64,000 bases of DNA, taken from positions 124,001-188,000 of the forward strand of contig NZ_JAYKOT010000003.1 of NCBI RefSeq assembly GCF_035481615.1, given 5' to 3'. Below, piece after piece: positions 16,567 through 27,168 of this stretch. This DNA comes from Citroniella saccharovorans (GTDB lineage: Bacteria > Bacillota > Clostridia > Tissierellales > Peptoniphilaceae). The notes beneath the pieces are model-generated. The model had not been told where the DNA came from, made no database searches, and was given only the letters and a program-made list of their open reading frames with translations. Position 1 is the stretch's first letter. Each line of letters begins with the position of its first letter. Both the position numbers and the translations under genes were made by a program.

Positions 16567-16810
16567 AAGATATATACTGGCATAAGCCTTTATCAGACTG
16601 CCTACAAAGTGGCAAAATCCAAAAGGCACGCTGCATACGAAAGAAATTGTAAGAAATTCAAATTGAAATAATTCGCCCGTAAATCAAACTGTTTGAGCGT
16701 TAGCGAGCTATCGATTTACAGGATTATGAGATTTAGAATTTTGGGGTTTCTGCAGTCGGATAAGCATTTTTGGATTTTGTCTACACTCTGGCCTTTATAT
16801 ATCTTTTTTT
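16567..16810 (+). terminator. Rho-independent terminator split by an inserted palindromic element
   Basis: Left half: AAGATATATA-CT-GGC-ATAA-GCC (16567-16588). Right half: TATATATCTT plus a T-tract (16796-16810). With the element and one GCCTTTAT copy removed they join into a clean terminator with a 10-bp outer stem and a GGC/GCC inner stem. The present hairpin would carry about 200 bp of element in its loop. Confidence 0.72.
16594..16790. mobile_element. Terminator-associated palindromic element, intact copy A (MITE-like)
   Basis: A 197-bp element flanked by an 8-bp direct repeat GCCTTTAT (16586-16593 and 16791-16798). Its ends are inverted (CAGACTG... and the reverse complement of ...CACTCTG), followed by GGCAAAATCCAAAA facing TTTTGGATTTTGTC. 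The whole element folds back on itself: AAATAAT...GTAAATC on the left pairs with GATTTAC...GGATTATGAG on the right. There is no reading frame of note. It is about 85-90 percent identical by eye to the copy at 23963-24160. A non-autonomous transposon is the simplest reading. An excised or transcribed structured RNA is also possible. Confidence 0.75.
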
Positions 16811-17348
16811 TATTAAAAATGAGTAGCTGCAGCAATTTAAAAATAAAAAAGCAAAAAACATAAAAAATATAAATTCAAAAAATCAAGAAATCATACATAT
16901 TTAAAAAAGATAAACATATAATATTTCAAGATTAAAAATTGTAAATTTAATTTAACAATAATTAATGCGACATATAAGGCTATTCATCTTGCTTGTAGAA
17001 AAAGATAAAAAATGTTAATGAAATGTAACATTTTATTAATTGTATAAATATAAATTTCTTACCTGTTTTACTTTTATTTTTATACAAAATTTAGCAGATT
17101 CTATTTACTTTTTATATGATTATAACAAATAAATATCAGAATCAAGGAAAAAATTTTTTACAAGCATGATAAATTTTAAAAAAGTAAATTATTTTTAAAA
17201 TTTTATATAGTCAAAATATACAAAGATTGATTTAATCCTAGTATATTGGTCGTGCTTTGATTTTTATATTTATATGCATAAGAAAACGTTTAACTTAATT
17301 TTTTTACATTATTTTATCCATTTTAGTAGTTAAAGTGTTCATAATTCA
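16811..17348. other. 540 bp of A/T-rich sequence without a recognisable gene
   Basis: No frame with a ribosome site was found. An AGAAAACGTTTA segment near 17280 resembles half of a CcpA cre site but misses the consensus ends. The region is the long 5' flank of the second protease. Confidence 0.5.
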
Positions 17349-17377
17349 TTTACTTTTTAAGAAATTATACATATAAT
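17349..17377 (+). promoter_or_regulatory. Sigma-A promoter of the second protease
   Basis: TTTACT (17349-17354), a 17-bp spacer and TATAAT (17372-17377), about 35 bp before the ATG. AAAGGAGG follows at optimal spacing. Confidence 0.72.
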
Positions 17378-17411
17378 ATTTATATCTTTAATATAAAAGG
17401 AGGAATTATAC

Positions 17412-20400
17412 ATGCATCAAAATAAAAGACTACTTTCTTTGCTACTTGCATTTGTAATGGTATTTTCTTCAATTCCATTTACTTTTGCCAGTGAAAAAGT
17501 TGAGACAAGTAGTCAATTTGACAAATTTGTTGACCCTAAGGACAAAATTGATCCTAACTTACTTAACGATGACTCTAAAGAAGAAAAAAGAGTTATTATT
17601 GAATTTTCTAAGGACCCTATTATTGATAGGGCTACTAAACTTGGAAAATCTGTAGGACAACTATCAAAAGCTACTTATGATAGTTATTCTAAAGAAATTT
17701 CTAATGAACAAAAAAGTGCTAGTAAAAAAATTGAAAGAACTGGAGCGAGGATTGATAAGTCTAAGACTACAGAAGTTATTTTAAACCAAGTAACTGCAAC
17801 TGCAAGCTTAGAAGAAATTAGAAAGATTGCAGAGCTTCCAGAAGTTAAGAATATTTTTGAATCTAGATACTATCTAAGACCAGAAATTACTCCAAGCATG
17901 AACAACTCAGATAAGCTTATAAAGGCTGATGAAGTTTGGAAAAGAACTATTAGTGATGGTCTTACAAACATAGAAGGTCAAGGAACAGTAGTAGCTATTG
18001 TTGATACAGGAATTGATTTTACTCATAAAGACCTTAAACTAACAGATCCTTCTAAAGCAAAACTTACTAAGGAAAAGGTTGCTCAAATAGGTAAAGATAA
18101 AGGTTTAAGTTTATTTAATAATGGAGCTGACCAAGCTTATTACTCAGACAAAGTTCCTTACGGCTTTGACTATGCAGATGGGGATAAAGATTTTAAAGAT
18201 AATAAATCAGCTGAACCACACGGAATGCACGTTGCAGGAACTGTTGGAGCAAATGGCGACCCAGAAAATGGTGGAATAAAAGGGGTTGCACCTGAAACTC
18301 AACTTCTTGGAATGAAGGTATTCTCAGACAATGCTGGCTTAAATGGAGTTTACTCTGATTCATATATAGTAGCTATAGAAGATGCTATTAAACTTGAAGC
18401 AGATGCTATAAATATGTCACTTGGAGCACCAGCAGGTCTTTATATTGGTGGATCTGAGTCGCCAGAACAAAAGGTATTTAAAAAAGCAACAGCTAATGGT
18501 ATAGTTGTAGCTATTGCAGCTGGTAATGATAGAAATATATTAGATGGAACTGGCCTTCAAATGCCTAAGACAAATCCTGACTTAGGAAATGTTGGCTCTC
18601 CATCAACTTATCCAGAATCTTTATCTGTTGCTTCATTTGAAAATACTCATACATGGTCAAATACTATAAAGATTTCAGATGGACAAAATGAAATGACTTA
18701 TCTTGCAAGCCTTGTTTCAGCATCTCCTTTAGACAAACTTCCAAAGGAAGCTGAAATAGTAGACGTAGGACTTGGTAAGACTGAAGATTATGAAGGAAAA
18801 GAAGTAGCTGGTAAGGTTGCTCTTATTCAAAGAGGCGGAATTACTTTTACAGAGAAGAAAGATAATGCGCAAAAAAATGGTGCTATAGCTGCAATTGTTT
18901 ATAATAACAAAGAAGGTTCTTTTGGAATGGCTATTCAAGGAGAGGTTACAATCCCTCTAGTTTCTATTAGCCAAAAAGACGGTGAAGCTATAAAGGCAAA
19001 TATTGATAAAATAAAAGTAACATTTAATGGTGAAAAAGAATTTTTAGAAAATCCTGAAAAGGATAAGATGAGTGTATTCTCAAGCTGGGGACCTACTTCA
19101 GATCTTAGAATGAAACCTGAAATCACAGCTCCTGGTGGAAATATTTACTCAACTTTAAATGACGACACTTATGGATTAATGAGTGGTACTTCAATGGCTA
19201 CTCCTCATATAGCTGGAGCAAGTGCTTTACTTGCACAAGTTTTAATGGATAGGGGTATAGCTAGAGAGGATCATAATAATTATATTAAACAGCTTCTAAT
19301 GAATACAGCTGAACCTATCGCTAATCCATCTGGATACACTTATTCAGTTATGGAGCAAGGTGCAGGTCTTGCTAATGTATTAAATGCTATAAATACAAAA
19401 GTTAGATTAAACGTAACTGGAACAAATGATAGTGAAAATGATCCAAAATTAGAAATCAAATCTATAGGTACTGAATCTTTTGAAGCAGTTATAGAACTAA
19501 CTAATGATTCTAAAGAAGAAATTAAATTTACTCCAGAAGTTATAGCTTTAACAGAAGAAATTGTAGATGAAAAATATACTGAAAAAACTACAAAAGTAAA
19601 AGCAAGCTTAGATGGAGACAGTGAAATAGTACTAAATCCTAATGAAACTAAGAAAGTAACTTATAAAGTTAACTTTAGCGGAGTAGAAAGAAATCAATAT
19701 ATTGATGGATTTATTCTTCTAAAGAGTGAAAACAACCCAACTTTAAATGTTCCATTCCTTGGATTCTATGGAGATTATAGTGAGCCTTCAGCTACAGATG
19801 GCCTAGTTGGCTTTGAAGAATCTTTCTTCGGAAAGTCTTACCTAACAAACAAGACAGGTGAATTTCCACTACCAATAGCTGAATATAAGGGCGAAAAAGT
19901 TGCTTTCACAAATAAGTCTTTAGGTCTTAATGCAATAATCACTTTCTTAAGAAATGCAGAAGTATTTAGACTTGCAGTTGAAGGACCTGATGGAAATGAA
20001 ATTAAAACAATAAATAACTTTGAAAACAATAGAAAAGTTTATAGAATATCAGCTGATAATCCACCTACTACTTTTGACAAGTGGAATTACTGGGACTTAA
20101 GTCTAAGAGATGGAAAACTTGCTACAGAAGGTGAAGTTTACAAGGTTATTTTTGAAACTAAACTAAACTATGATGGAAAAACTCAAGTTAAGAAATATCC
20201 TTTAGTACCAGACTATACTGGACCAGAAGCTCAGTATTTAGGTTATGACGAAGCTAAGGGAGAAATCGTAGTTACAAGTAAAGACGCCCTATCAGGCTCT
20301 CTAGCAATCGAAGTTTTAGACAAAGATAATAAAGACGACAAAACTAATAGTCAGTTATTTAAATTTAGAACAGAAGATGCTTACAAAGATTTTAAAGAAG

Positions 20401-23400
20401 GCGGAAAGATTGTATTTAAGCTAGATGATGCTTTTAAGGATAAGGAAAATCTTGTAGTATATGCTTATGATAGAGTTACAAATAAAGGTAAAGAAGTAAA
20501 GGTTGACTTTACTAAGAAGATAAAAGCTGATGAAGATACTGGCAGCACTGATGATACTATCGACGATCTTAAAAAACTAAAAGCTCCTTATTCTATAAGT
20601 TTCATTACCCCAAGTCTTGCTAGGGCAATGTATGACGACAAAGATCCTACTAAGATGATAGTTGCAGGAAATATTGGTGGAGCAATAGACAAAGACGAAA
20701 TAAAATCAGTTCAAATAGACCAAATAGATACAACAACAAATAAGGTTATTGCATCTGGAGTTGGAATGCCTTCAAATACAAAAGATGGAAAGGTAATGTT
20801 TATTGGTCTAATAAAACCAGTTCCAAATCCTCTTATCAAATTAAGAGTAACAATTAAAGCTGATGGAAGAAGAGACAGTGTAGCTGCTCAAATCCACCTA
20901 ATTGATAATGAAAAACCTAAGATGGATGTAGAAGCTAAGTGTCTAACAGATGGAAATATAGAATTTACATTCAAAGTAAAAGATAATTTCTGGCACGTTG
21001 AAGTTTACGAACAAGTTCCAACAAGCTACGGCTCTTGGAAAGACTTCCAACAAGTTGGAGTTCTTGACAAGTCTGATGGACCTCTAGGCGGATATGGAAT
21101 GGAAGGAGAATTTACTAAGGTACTTCCTGCTCAAAAGGGTGTAAACACTTATAAATTCGTAGCTAGAGACCTATTTGGAAACGAAAGCTCAAGAGTTGTT
21201 GAAGTTAATACAGAAAATGGATGCGGTCAAGAGTATAAGAAATCTACTCAAAATATTTCAGGTATTATCACTTTTGTAAATGATAATAAAGCTGTTAGAC
21301 CAACAAGTCTAAAATTAAACCTATATAAGAAGGGTGAAACAGAAGTCCTTCAATCTATTACAGTAGAGCCTTTTAAGTATTCACCAGATTCAACTATGTG
21401 GTTCTACTCATTCCCAGATGAAGTTGTAGTAGAAGATGAAGAGGGAAATTCTTTTGAGTATGATGTAAAATTAGAAGAAATTCCAGCTGGCTACGAAGTA
21501 AGCTATGGTCTGGTTAGATCAACTTCTATAACACTAACTTACACTGGTCAGGTTAACCCAGATGACCCTAACACTACTGTTATAACTGGAGAAAAGAAAT
21601 GGGTTGGAGATGCTCCAGAAGAAAGACCAGAAGAAATTACAGTTGGTCTATATAAGGGAGTTACTAAACCAGAACTAATTGAAAAAGTTACAACCAATAA
21701 AGAAAAAGGCTGGAAATATTCATTTAGTAAAGTTCCAGTAAATGATGAGAGTGGAGTGCCTATACTTTATTCTGTGTATGAAGATGAAGTTGAAGGTTAT
21801 ACTAGTGAATGGGATAAAGACAATCCATATAATATAGTAAATACTAAGATTACTGGAGGCGGAGAAGATCCAGGCCAAGTAGGCGACAAAGAAATTAAGG
21901 GAAAAGTATTTTGGGTTGGCGATGAAGGTCATGAAGACAAGAGACCAGCTGAAGTAACTATAAAACTATATAGCGGATCTTATTTAAATAAGAAGTATGT
22001 AGCTGAAACTACAACTTCTGCTGACAAAAATTGGGAATATACTTTTAAAAACCTAAAGAAATACGATGAAAATAACAAATTTATTCTATATTATTTAAGC
22101 GGAGAAGCTGAAGGATACCATGATTCTCCTTTAGCAGATAGCAATGCAAGCTTAGATGATGTTTGCTTAGTATATGATGGAGAAGAAGAACCAGGCGATG
22201 AAAACCAAAAAAGAACTAAAGGGTAAAGTTGAATGGCCAGATGAAAATGCTACAAACCTTCCAAAAACTCTAAAGGTTAAACTTTTAAAAGGATCTGAAT
22301 TTACTGAAGTTACTGAAGTTACAACAAGCGCTGACAAGAAATGGGAATATTCTTTTGGAAAACAAGATATTAACGATGAAAATGGACTTCCAATTTTCTA
22401 CACTGCTGAAGGTGAGGATGTTTATGGATATATTCAAACAATTTCACCATTAGATAGAAAATTAGATGTTATATATGAAGTGTTTGACGAAGAAGAACCA
22501 GAAGAACTTAATAAAACAGAACTTCAAAAACTAGTAGATAGTGCAAAGAAAATAGATTTAACAAACAAAACAGAAGAATCTAAAAAAGCTTTAGAAGAAG
22601 CAATCAAAAAAGCAGAAGAAGCTTTAGAAAATGCAACAAGCCAAGAAGAAATAGATAAGGCAAAAGAAGCCCTAGAAAAAGCAATAGAAGGCTTAAAAGA
22701 AAAACCACAAAAGCCTGTAGATCCAACACCAGGCGAAGTACCAGGCACAGATCCAATTCCAGGAGAAAAACCAGGAACAAAACCAGATCCAAAGCCTGAA
22801 GTTAAGCCAGAACCAAAGCCAGAAGTAAAACCAGAAAAGAACATCTTTGATGGAATAGAAAAAAGAAAGACAAGCTGGAGACAACAGATACAAGACAGCA
22901 GTAGAAATCTCAAAGAAAAACTTTGAAAGTGCAGAGACCGTAATCCTAGTAAATGGAGAAAAAGAAGCAGACGCATTAGCAGCAAGCGTACTAGCAAAAG
23001 AAAAGAACGCACCAATCCTACTAATAAAGAAAGACATGACTCCAGACGAAGTAGCGAAAGAAATAGAAAGACTAGGAGCCAAAAACATAATCCTAATAGG
23101 CGGCTTAAACTCAGTAACACAAAAAGCAGTAGAAAATCTAAAACTAGACCTAAATAGAATAGCAGGAAAAGATAGATTCGAAACAGCAGTAGAAATAGCA
23201 AAAGCCGCAGGAAAAACAGAAAAACTAATCCTAGCAAACGGACAAAGCCTAGTAGATGCCCTAACAGCATCAAGCCTAGCACAAGTAGAAAATAGAGGAA
23301 TAATACTAGTAAACAAAGATAGCATACCAGAATGTGCAAAAGAACTAGTAGAAAAAGCCAAAGACATCCTAATAGTAGGCGGAGAAAACTCAGTAAAACT

Positions 23401-23686
23401 AGGAGTAAAAGCGGACAGAATCTCAGGAAAAGATAGATTCGAAACAGCAGTAAAAATAGCAGAAAGAGCATTTGTAAATCCAAAACAAATCGCTTTAGCT
23501 AATAGCACTGCATACGCAGACGCACTAGTATTTGGAGGGGTAACAGGAAAAGTAGAAGCCCCAATACTATTAACAAACAAAGATAAATTACCACAAGTAG
23601 TAAAAGAATATCTAGAAAGAAACCAAATAGAAAAAATCTTTGTACTTGGAGGAGAAAATAGCGTAAGCGAAAATCTTTTCAAATAG
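17412..23686 (+). pseudogene. Second S8 C5a peptidase-like surface protease, two frameshifts
   Basis: This is a paralog of the protease at 5.8 kb. It has a signal peptide (cut after TFA), a propeptide, and a catalytic triad Asp198, His270 and Ser594. A PA insert, an Fn3-like domain, three Cna-B-like repeats (about 1390-1680), a FIVAR-like helical repeat, a Pro/Lys linker and three CWB2 repeats follow. The frame breaks twice, each time at an A6 run: 22207-22212 and 22859-22864. Removing one A at each joins all three frames into 2090 residues. As written, translation stops at 22226 (1604 residues), giving a protein with an intact protease but no wall anchor. It may be a sequencing artefact, a true mutation or slippage-based variation. 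AAAGGAGG supports the ATG. Confidence 0.88.
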
Positions 23687-23727
23687 AGATAAACTCAAGA
23701 GAGTGGATAAATCCACTCTCTTTTTTT
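22741..23727 (+). repeat. Long direct repeat, copy 2 (CWB2 module plus terminator)
   Basis: Nearly identical partner of 10213-11186, including the terminator. It has one additional Pro/Lys linker unit and the extra A that causes the second frameshift. The close identity implies recent duplication or gene conversion between the two protease genes. Confidence 0.92.
23698..23727 (+). terminator. Rho-independent terminator of the second protease
   Basis: AGAGAGTGGA and TCCACTCTCT stem with a TAAA loop and a long T-tract. It is the same hairpin as after the first protease, with one loop change. The 200 bp after it show no gene. Confidence 0.93.
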
Positions 23728-23929
23728 CTTGTTATATTTCAAAAAATTAATATAAAAGTATGCCTATCCTTCAAGTTAAAATAATTTTAAGATAAATAAG
23801 GATTTTATTATACTTAAATTTTTAATATATTTTATGTAAATATTTTTAATATAGAAATAATTTGCTATAAGCAAAAACTTTATTAAATAAATATTATTTT
23901 CTAAAAAAATAGAAAGAGAGGAAAAATTT

Positions 23930-23962
23930 TTAAAAAAAAAAGAGAATCATTTCCGATTCTCT
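23930..23962 (-). terminator. Rho-independent terminator of murC (minus strand)
   Basis: Read on the minus strand, AGAGAATC and GATTCTCT form an 8-bp stem and are followed by a run of about 10 T. It is separated from murC by the palindromic element. A partial second copy of the hairpin sequence lies on the murC side at 24161-24182. Confidence 0.85.
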
Positions 23963-24160
23963 CAATTTGTTGACAAAGTAGCAAAATCCAAAAGGTAGCG
24001 TTCCATACGAAAGAAATTGTAAGAAATTTAAATTGAAATAATCCGCCCGTAAATCGCACTGCTTGAGCGTAAGCGAGTTTGCGATTTACAGGATTATGAG
24101 ATTTAGAATTTCTCAATTTCTGTAGTCGGAAAAGCATTTTTGGATTTTGTCTACACTATG
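23963..24160. mobile_element. Terminator-associated palindromic element, intact copy B (MITE-like)
   Basis: 198 bp, closely matching copy A at 16594-16790. It shares the terminal ACAAAGTRGCAAAATCC / GGATTTTGTCTACACT pair, the AAGAAATTGTAAGAAATT segment and the GTAAATC...GATTTAC centre. It is bracketed by imperfect ~20-bp direct repeats of a terminator hairpin, AGAGAATCATTTC(C/T)GATTC, at 23941 and 24161. As in copy A, the insertion point is a Rho-independent terminator. It encodes no protein. Confidence 0.75.
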
Positions 24161-24198
24161 AGAGAATCATTTCTGATTCACTATAATAATTATAATTT

Positions 24199-25624
24199 TT
24201 ATAAATCGTCTAAAGCATTATCGAAACATCTATCCTTTGCTATCATATATGCTAATATATGAGGAATACCGCAGCCTGTAGTTATAACTAGGTCATCTTT
24301 TTGGACTGTTTTATAGATATAATCTTTTGCTTCTTCAAATGTTTTTATATATTTTGCATTAACTCCTCTTTCCACTAAAAGTTTAACTAGGTCTTTTGAA
24401 TGAATTGTTGGGTCGAAGTGTTCTCTTGCTGCATATATTTCAGTTACTATAACTTCATCAGCAGAGTCGAAACTTTTTTCAAAGTCATGAAGAAGTATCT
24501 TGGTTCTTGAATAGGTATGAGGCTCAAATATACAAACAAGTCTATTTTTCTTATGTTCAGATAGGGCATCTAGAGTTGACTTAATTTCCTTAGGATGATG
24601 GCCATAATCTGTCATTATACTTGCTCCCTTATATTCTCCTACTATTTCCATTCTCCTATGAAGGGGTTTGTAAGATTCTATTCTTTCTTTGATAAGGTCC
24701 TTATCTACTTCTGTTACAAGCATAGCTACAATACTTGCCATAGCATTGTAGATATTAAATCTGCCAATTACTGGAAGACTTATTCTGAAAATCTTTTCTC
24801 CATTTTCTATAAAATCAAAACTTGGTCTACCAGCCTCATCAAATTTAATGTTCTCTGCACTATATTTTGCGTCTTTATTTTCAATTCCAAATGTATGAAT
24901 TTTCCCTTTTACATGGCTAAGCAAGGAGTGGGTATTTGGATCGTCAATATTTATTATAGCATTGGCATCCTCATTAAGATTTTCCATATATCTTTCAAAT
25001 GTATGAATAAGGTCATCCAGGCCCTTGTAAAAATCTAAGTGGTCTGGGGAAATGTTTAAAACTATTACTGTAGAAGGATAATAATTTATTATATTTGCCT
25101 TGTATTCGCAAGCTTCTGTTACTAAATAGTCCCTATCTCCAACAAGCACGTTTCCCTTTATTGAGTCTAAATCTCCCCCTAAAAGTATGGATGGATTATA
25201 TTTTGTATTGTAAAGAATTGATGAAATCATACTTGTTACCGTTGATTTTCCATGAGATCCTGAAATTGCAATTGAATGGGTGTAGTTTTTCATAAGTGCA
25301 CCTAAAAACACACCCCTAGTCACTACTGGAACACCAAGAGTTCTTGCATATATAAGTTCTTCATTATCATCTAGGATGGCATCTGTATAAACTATTAGGT
25401 CCGGCTTTTCAATACTTTGTAAATTATTTTTTGTCTGCTCGTAATAAATTTTAATTCCAAGTTTTTCAAGTTGTTTTGAATGTGGATTTTTTTCCTCTAT
25501 CTGAGCCAGTTACTTTAAATCCTCTGTCATGTAGTAAGTGGGCGATACCGGACATACTTACCCCACCTATACCTATAAAATGAACTTTTATTTTTGGATT
25601 TATATCTAAATCAAATTGGAACAT
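24199..25624 (-). pseudogene. murC: UDP-N-acetylmuramate--L-alanine ligase, frameshifted near the N-terminus
   Basis: MurC adds L-alanine to UDP-MurNAc in peptidoglycan synthesis. The start is the minus-strand ATG at 25624-25622, preceded by CGGAGGTAG. The opening IGIGGVSMSG is the UDP-binding glycine loop. The ATP loop SGSHGKST and HPKEIKSTL follow in the downstream frame. The frame breaks in a run of seven T at 25487-25493 (seven A in the coding sense). Removing one base gives an uninterrupted 474-residue protein of normal length. Because MurC is normally essential, an assembly error is the first suspect; a second ligase elsewhere is the alternative. It is transcribed away from glmU. Confidence 0.9.
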
Positions 25625-25651
25625 GGCTACCTCCGTTTCTATAACATTTCT

Positions 25652-25680
25652 ATTATAGTTAATTTATAATTATTTTACAA
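25652..25680 (-). promoter_or_regulatory. Sigma-A promoter of murC
   Basis: On the minus strand: TTGTAA (25680-25675), 17 bp, TATAAT (25657-25652), about 28 bp before the murC ATG. The divergent glmU promoter must lie in the same 129-bp gap; only a weak TATAAT at 25695-25700 was seen for it. Confidence 0.75.
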
Positions 25681-25753
25681 GCTTTTAATCTTTTTATAAT
25701 TATGATAAAATTAATTTGAATAAAAATTTTTATATATTGAAGGAGGGATTTGT

Positions 25754-27136
25754 TTGATAGTTTCGGTAATTCTTGCTGCTGGTGAAGGCAAAAGAATGAA
25801 ATCGTCATTTTCAAAAGTCTCTACAAAAATTTTAAATAAGCCAATGATAAGTTATATTTTTTCTGCAGCTAAAAATTCTGGATCAGATAAAATCTGTATA
25901 GTTGCTGGAGAGAATAAGGCTTACTTAGAAGATTTATTTAAGGGAGAAGATGTGGAGTTTTTGCATCAAGAGGTGGGTCCGGGTCTTCCTTATGGAACTG
26001 CTTATGCTGCAAATTTAGCAAGCCCTTTTATTGATGATTGTGATCAGGTTCTTGTTTTAAGTGGAGACATTCCACTTATAAGAGCTGAAACTTTATCTAA
26101 GTTTATTGAATTTCATAAAAATGGAGGTTTTGATACATCCCTTATAACTGCCGAAAAAGAAAATCCTTTTGGATATGGCAGGATTGTAAAAGATGAAAAC
26201 AATGTTTTAAAGAAAATTGTTGAACAAAGAGATGCAAGTCCAGAAGAACTTCAAATAAGGGAATTTAATCCTGGAATATATATTTTCAGGGGAGATCTTT
26301 TTAAGAAACACCTAAAGGAAATTGGAACAGATAACGATCAAAATGAATATTATATTACTGATATGATTGAAATTCTATCAAGTAATGGTAAAAAAATTGG
26401 CGTATATAAGACTTGCGACAATATTCAGGTTGAGGGTGTAAATTCTAAAGACCAGCTTTTTCATCTTGAGATGGAGCTTAGAAAAAGAGTTAATGTAGAC
26501 TTTATGAAAGAGGGAGTTCTTTTAAGAGGGGAAGATATTTTTATTGAGCCTGGTGTTAAAATTGGAAGAGATACTGAAATATTTTCTGGAGCAAGGATTC
26601 TTGGAAATACTTCTATCGGAGAAAGGTGCCTAATAACAGGGGACTCTTATATTAAGGATTCTATTATAGAAGATGATGTTGTTATTAAGTCTTCTTATAT
26701 TGAACAGTCAAGGGTAGAAAAAGGAAGCGATATGGGACCTTTTGCCCATCTTAGACCAAATTCTCACTTAAAAGAAAAAGTTCATCTTGGAAATTTTGTT
26801 GAGGTAAAAAATTCTACTATTGGAAAAGGAACAAAGGCTGGACATTTAGCCTATGTTGGAGATGCAGATCTAGGAGAGAATATAAATATAGGCTGTGGTG
26901 CTATTTTCGTAAATTATGATGGGAAAAATAAACACAGGGCAATAGTTGAAGATGGATGTTTTATTGGCTCCAATGCAAATATTGTTGCTCCTTTAAAGCT
27001 AGCTAAAAATTCCTTTATAGCCGCTGGGTCTACTGTAACAACTGATGTTGAAGATGGCGATTTATTTATTAATAGGGCAGAGTCAAGACATATTAAAAAA
27101 TGGGTTTATAGAAAAAATTTAAAAGAAGAAAAATAA
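25754..27136 (+). CDS. glmU: Bifunctional GlcN-1-P acetyltransferase / UDP-GlcNAc pyrophosphorylase
   Basis: A 460-residue cytoplasmic enzyme making UDP-GlcNAc for the cell wall. The N-terminal uridyltransferase half starts with LAAGEGKRMKS, the nucleotide loop. The C-terminal half, from about residue 250, is a left-handed beta helix of hexapeptide repeats ending in the acetyl-CoA site region (FIGSNANIVAP). The start is TTG at 25754, with AGGAGG at proper spacing. It is first in a run shared with B. subtilis (glmU-prs-...-pth-...-mfd). The gap to prs is 32 bp. Confidence 0.97.
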   Translation: MIVSVILAAGEGKRMKSSFSKVSTKILNKPMISYIFSAAKNSGSDKICIVAGENKAYLEDLFKGEDVEFLHQEVGPGLPYGTAYAANLASPFIDDCDQVLVLSGDIPLIRAETLSKFIEFHKNGGFDTSLITAEKENPFGYGRIVKDENNVLKKIVEQRDASPEELQIREFNPGIYIFRGDLFKKHLKEIGTDNDQNEYYITDMIEILSSNGKKIGVYKTCDNIQVEGVNSKDQLFHLEMELRKRVNVDFMKEGVLLRGEDIFIEPGVKIGRDTEIFSGARILGNTSIGERCLITGDSYIKDSIIEDDVVIKSSYIEQSRVEKGSDMGPFAHLRPNSHLKEKVHLGNFVEVKNSTIGKGTKAGHLAYVGDADLGENINIGCGAIFVNYDGKNKHRAIVEDGCFIGSNANIVAPLKLAKNSFIAAGSTVTTDVEDGDLFINRAESRHIKKWVYRKNLKEEK

Positions 27137-27168
27137 TATTATTTATAGGGAGGAAAATTAAAGAAGTT

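Noticed and set aside
16594..16790. Complete insertion sequence
   Set aside because: Only 197 bp with no transposase frame. Called MITE-like instead.
17270..17300. CcpA cre site upstream of the second protease
   Set aside because: AGAAAACGTTTA lacks the conserved outer bases of the cre consensus.
22200..22226. Programmed -1 frameshift at the A6G run of the second protease
   Set aside because: A -1 slip leads to the wrong frame. The downstream frame needs +1 (or -2), so a classical A AAA AAG site does not explain it.
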